A stretch of 6,641 bases of DNA from Oscillospiraceae bacterium (lineage in GTDB: Bacteria > Bacillota > Clostridia > Oscillospirales > Oscillospiraceae): assembly GCA_016296045.1 (NCBI GenBank), contig JAEDKB010000092.1:1-6641 (forward strand), written 5' to 3'. How positions within the stretch are numbered: the stretch's first letter is position 1; each line of letters begins with the position of its first letter. Shown here piece by piece: positions 4,378-6,641 of this stretch. The translations under genes and the position numbers were made by a program. The notes under the pieces are model-generated. The model was not told the origin of the DNA. It did not search any database and worked only from the letters and a program-made list of their open reading frames with translations.

Positions 4378-6396
4378 TTAATAATGTATTGTATCGAAAC
4401 CGATCCGGCGCTTTTCCGTAAGACCCGAAATATTACAGTCGGGAATATCCTCCGCCGTCAAGGTCCGAAGCGTTTCCTCCGTTAAAGTCTCACCGTTCAT
4501 TTTCACGATGCGGCTTGCCTGCTCCATCCCGGCCTGTTCGAGCAAGCTACGGACATATCTTCCGTTTCCAAAATCCGCCGAGGTTCGCGCCGTGCTGAGA
4601 ACGTTCCGCAGCTTGTCGCACGCTTGCTGTGTAAAATGCAGCCCCTTTTTGCCCGCGAGCAGCTCTGCGATGGAAACAAGCTCTTCCGTGTTATAATCCG
4701 GAAACGGCACATGAAACGCAATGCGGGAGCGAAGCCCGGGATTCCGGCTTAGAAATTGCTCCATTGGATCGGGATAGCCCGCAAAGATCACGACCATATT
4801 ATCCCGATTGTTCTCCATTTCCTGCACGATGGTATTGATCGCCTCGTCGCCGTACAGACCGTTTCTGTCATCCAGAAGAGAATATGCTTCGTCAATAAAC
4901 AGGACGCTGCCCTGTGCTTCCCGAAATTTTTGTTTCACGAGCTGCGCCGTCCAGCCCACATATTTGCCTACAAGGTCAGCCCGTCCGACCTCATACAGCT
5001 CGCCCCTGGAAAGCAGCCCGTTGTCCCGCATGATCTGCGCGAACAGTCGGGCGACTGTCGTTTTCGCTGTACCGGGATTGCCCGTAAAGACCATGTGCAT
5101 GGTCGGCCGCGTATCCTGCAGGCCTCTGTCTCTGTACAGCTTCTGCACCTTGAAATAATCCAACGCCTTGCGGATCACGGCTTTGGCTTCCCGCAGACCG
5201 ATCATTCCGTTCAGCGTGTCGATCGCGCTGCCCCTGGGCTTTTTTTGTATGATTTTCGTCGCTGTGCTTTTGATCCCCTTGTATTGCGGATAGACGGAAT
5301 GCCGCAGTTTGTCGCCATACCACTCTTCAAACAGCAGCTTAAGCTGTGCGGCGCGGTATTGCCTGGCATCGTCTTCGATTTTCCCGTACAGTTGTTTATC
5401 CGGCCGAAGCTCGTGTTTGTCCGCCAGTGTTTTCAAGTATTCTCTTGCACGGTTTCCGCAGGCGTTATCTTCGTATAGCTCCACAAATGACATAGTGGAC
5501 AGATTTTCAAAGAATAACTCTTTGATTTTCGCGCACTCCGTCGGCAGACAAAACACCGTTAAAACGCGGTTTCGGTATTTCTTCACCAAATCACTGATTG
5601 CGCAGATCCATCCTTCGCCCGGCCCCGTGCGGTCGCTGTCGGAGTCCTCCGCCGGCTGATAGAGGATCATCAGCGTCCCGTCCTCGCAGCTTTTGAAGAG
5701 TGCATCATAGGAAGAAAACTCGGAGGGCCCTCTGCTCCGCTCAAAATCGATCAGGCAATAGCGTTTGCTCCGGATTCTCCCGTTTGCATACAGCGCCTCC
5801 AGCAAAACGCGCAGGATCTCTTTTCGACTGTCACGGTCGTCGCAGCAGATCATGTAATGCACGGGATGGCCTCTCACGCAGCGCCGGCGCTTTTTCGTAT
5901 AGATCCGTCTCAGCTCCGGCAAAAGCGTCTCTTCGCAGAGCATCGCTCTTGATTGACGCATCAGAGCTTCTTTTGACTGATTTCCCTCGATCAATGCCTC
6001 GCCGTAATTGGAACGCAGACGATCCAGCGCAAAACGCTTTAATACTTCTTCGTCGTCTCGAATCAATTCCTTTGCGCGCGCAAAGCTCAGCATAACTCTG
6101 AATGCGGTGAAGGCAATTTCCTGTATGGAGATATCGGCCGCTGCCATGCCGGCCTCCTGCAGATAATCTGAAAAAGCAGGCAGGACATCGGTCGCAGACT
6201 TAAAAACCGCGCCGAACTGTATCCTTGTCTTTTTGATGCCTTTTGCAAAGAAATAGTAGTTTTGTCCGTTTTGCTGGTAGTTCGCTTCGCTGCACGCAAG
6301 CAGCTTTCCGGCGAGTTCCTTGTCCTCGGGAGCTTCCCGGCTTTGAGCCGTCTCCTCTGCTTCACCCATTGAGGCATTGATTGTATAGAACAGCAT
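4378..6396 (-). CDS. CbbX/SpoVK-type AAA+ ATPase with a large uncharacterised N-terminal region
   Basis: A 672-residue protein. The C-terminal AAA+ module (about 390-655) has Walker A GNPGTAKTT (439-447), Walker B VLFIDEAY (498-505), sensor 1 in VIFAGYPDP, the arginine-finger segment NPGLRSR (552-558) and sensor 2 GNGRYVRSLLEQA (610-622). This is the CbbX/CfxQ/SpoVK group of ring-forming remodelling ATPases. Residues 1-170 are helical and unrecognised. Residues 178-310 look like an alternating sheet/helix fold (HYMICCDDRDS, TLMILYQPAE, RVLTVFCLPTE) without Walker A, possibly a degenerate second ATPase module. I chose the ATG at 6394-6396 because GGAGG (6404-6408) sits 7 nt upstream. The frame is open ten codons further, but that stretch covers the ribosome site. 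The substrate is unknown. The promoter is shared in form with the MoxR gene downstream. Confidence 0.9.
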   Translation of the reverse strand: MLFYTINASMGEAEETAQSREAPEDKELAGKLLACSEANYQQNGQNYYFFAKGIKKTRIQFGAVFKSATDVLPAFSDYLQEAGMAAADISIQEIAFTAFRVMLSFARAKELIRDDEEVLKRFALDRLRSNYGEALIEGNQSKEALMRQSRAMLCEETLLPELRRIYTKKRRRCVRGHPVHYMICCDDRDSRKEILRVLLEALYANGRIRSKRYCLIDFERSRGPSEFSSYDALFKSCEDGTLMILYQPAEDSDSDRTGPGEGWICAISDLVKKYRNRVLTVFCLPTECAKIKELFFENLSTMSFVELYEDNACGNRAREYLKTLADKHELRPDKQLYGKIEDDARQYRAAQLKLLFEEWYGDKLRHSVYPQYKGIKSTATKIIQKKPRGSAIDTLNGMIGLREAKAVIRKALDYFKVQKLYRDRGLQDTRPTMHMVFTGNPGTAKTTVARLFAQIMRDNGLLSRGELYEVGRADLVGKYVGWTAQLVKQKFREAQGSVLFIDEAYSLLDDRNGLYGDEAINTIVQEMENNRDNMVVIFAGYPDPMEQFLSRNPGLRSRIAFHVPFPDYNTEELVSIAELLAGKKGLHFTQQACDKLRNVLSTARTSADFGNGRYVRSLLEQAGMEQASRIVKMNGETLTEETLRTLTAEDIPDCNISGLTEKRRIGFDTIHY

Positions 6397-6432
6397 AAGA
6401 CATCCTCCGTCTTTGTTTTTTATCACGGAAGC

Positions 6433-6450
6433 ATCATAGCTTAAGACCTA
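6433..6450 (-). promoter_or_regulatory. Promoter-like region of the large AAA+ gene
   Basis: Minus-strand TATGAT (6433-6438) aligns with the -10 TATACT of the MoxR gene, and GGTCTTAA (6441-6448) lies directly upstream of it. No TTGACA-like -35 is present at standard spacing, so activity may depend on an activator or on another sigma factor. The predicted leader is about 30 nt and carries the GGAGG at 6404-6408. The call rests mainly on similarity to the segment at 4321-4370. Confidence 0.4.
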
Positions 6451-6457
6451 AGTTTTT

Positions 6458-6641
6458 TTATTTGTAATCATGCCCGCGTGCCCGGACAGCTTCAAGGGCC
6501 TCAAAAGCTGCGTCCACGGCTTCTTCCCGTGTGACATAGATCTCCGGGCAGAACACATGATCCAGGGAATACTTCCATGTATTGTTTTTGGGGTTGTAAT
6601 ACAGCACCACAAGATGCTCTTTGATCTTCAAATAGCTGTTG
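6458..6641 (-). CDS. Hypothetical protein, C-terminal 60 residues (runs off the window edge)
   Basis: An open frame entering from the right edge and ending at TAA (6458-6460). It holds a beta-like stretch (YLKIKEHLVVLYYNPKNN, TWKYSLDHV) and a C-terminal amphipathic helix (TREEAVDAAFEALEAVRARG). Composition is protein-like and the frame agrees with the strand of all its neighbours. I do not recognise the family. It ends 19 bp upstream of the -10 of the large AAA+ gene, so it may be in the same cluster but in a separate transcription unit. No terminator hairpin is visible after its stop codon. Confidence 0.6.
   Translation of the reverse strand, partial: NSYLKIKEHLVVLYYNPKNNTWKYSLDHVFCPEIYVTREEAVDAAFEALEAVRARGHDYK

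Noticed and set aside
3217..4485. 422-codon plus-strand open frame
   Set aside because: It is antisense to the MoxR gene, whose motifs are unmistakable. The plus-strand product has low-complexity Arg/Gly-rich composition and no recognisable domain.
4756..5478. 240-codon plus-strand open frame
   Set aside because: It is antisense to the AAA+ module of the 672-residue protein, including the Walker A and Walker B coding region, and has no ribosome site or family resemblance.

Overview
The window reads as one block of Gram-positive, Clostridia-like DNA, perhaps Oscillospiraceae. The grounds are strong GGAGG ribosome sites in front of most genes, a moderately high GC content, a SpoVK/CbbX-type AAA+ protein and a short BC1881-like protein. 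This placement is an inference from style, not from a marker gene. Every supported gene lies on the minus strand, so transcription runs from the right edge to the left edge.

Layout in the direction of transcription. (1) The last 60 codons of an unrecognised protein (6458-6641). (2) A 672-residue protein with an uncharacterised N-terminal half and a C-terminal CbbX/SpoVK-type AAA+ ATPase (4378-6396). (3) A tightly coupled pair: a MoxR-type AAA+ ATPase (3304-4308) and a protein joining an HEMLH metallopeptidase-like domain to a VWA-like domain with a MIDAS motif (2271-3302). (4) An 83-bp near-palindromic element (2161-2243). (5) A retron: a structured ncRNA (1999-2160) bounded by a1/a2 complementary ends, followed 21 nt later by its reverse transcriptase (898-1977). 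(6) A Sel1/TPR-repeat protein (153-830) with its own near-consensus promoter. (7) The start of a short BC1881-like protein (1-101).

The most interesting content is the retron. The reverse transcriptase carries NALPH (the retron NAxxH signature), YCDD and VTG, in the expected order. The DNA just upstream has the architecture of an msr-msd RNA: 15/16-nt complementary ends, a candidate branch G in UAGUG just inside a1, two short msr-like hairpins and a hairpin-rich msd-like segment. No well-known retron effector (NDT, PRTase, HNH/ATPase, TOPRIM or two-TM protein) is visible. The candidate partners are the Sel1-repeat protein downstream and, less directly, the MoxR/VWA pair upstream, so this may be an undescribed retron arrangement.

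The two ATPase genes, (2) and (3), are preceded by related promoter-leader segments. These match at 25 of 30 positions, then share TTAAGACC after an exact 10-bp insertion in one copy. This suggests common control or a duplicated intergenic module. Together the genes look like an accessory or defence-type island. That reading comes from gene types and arrangement and has not been tested.
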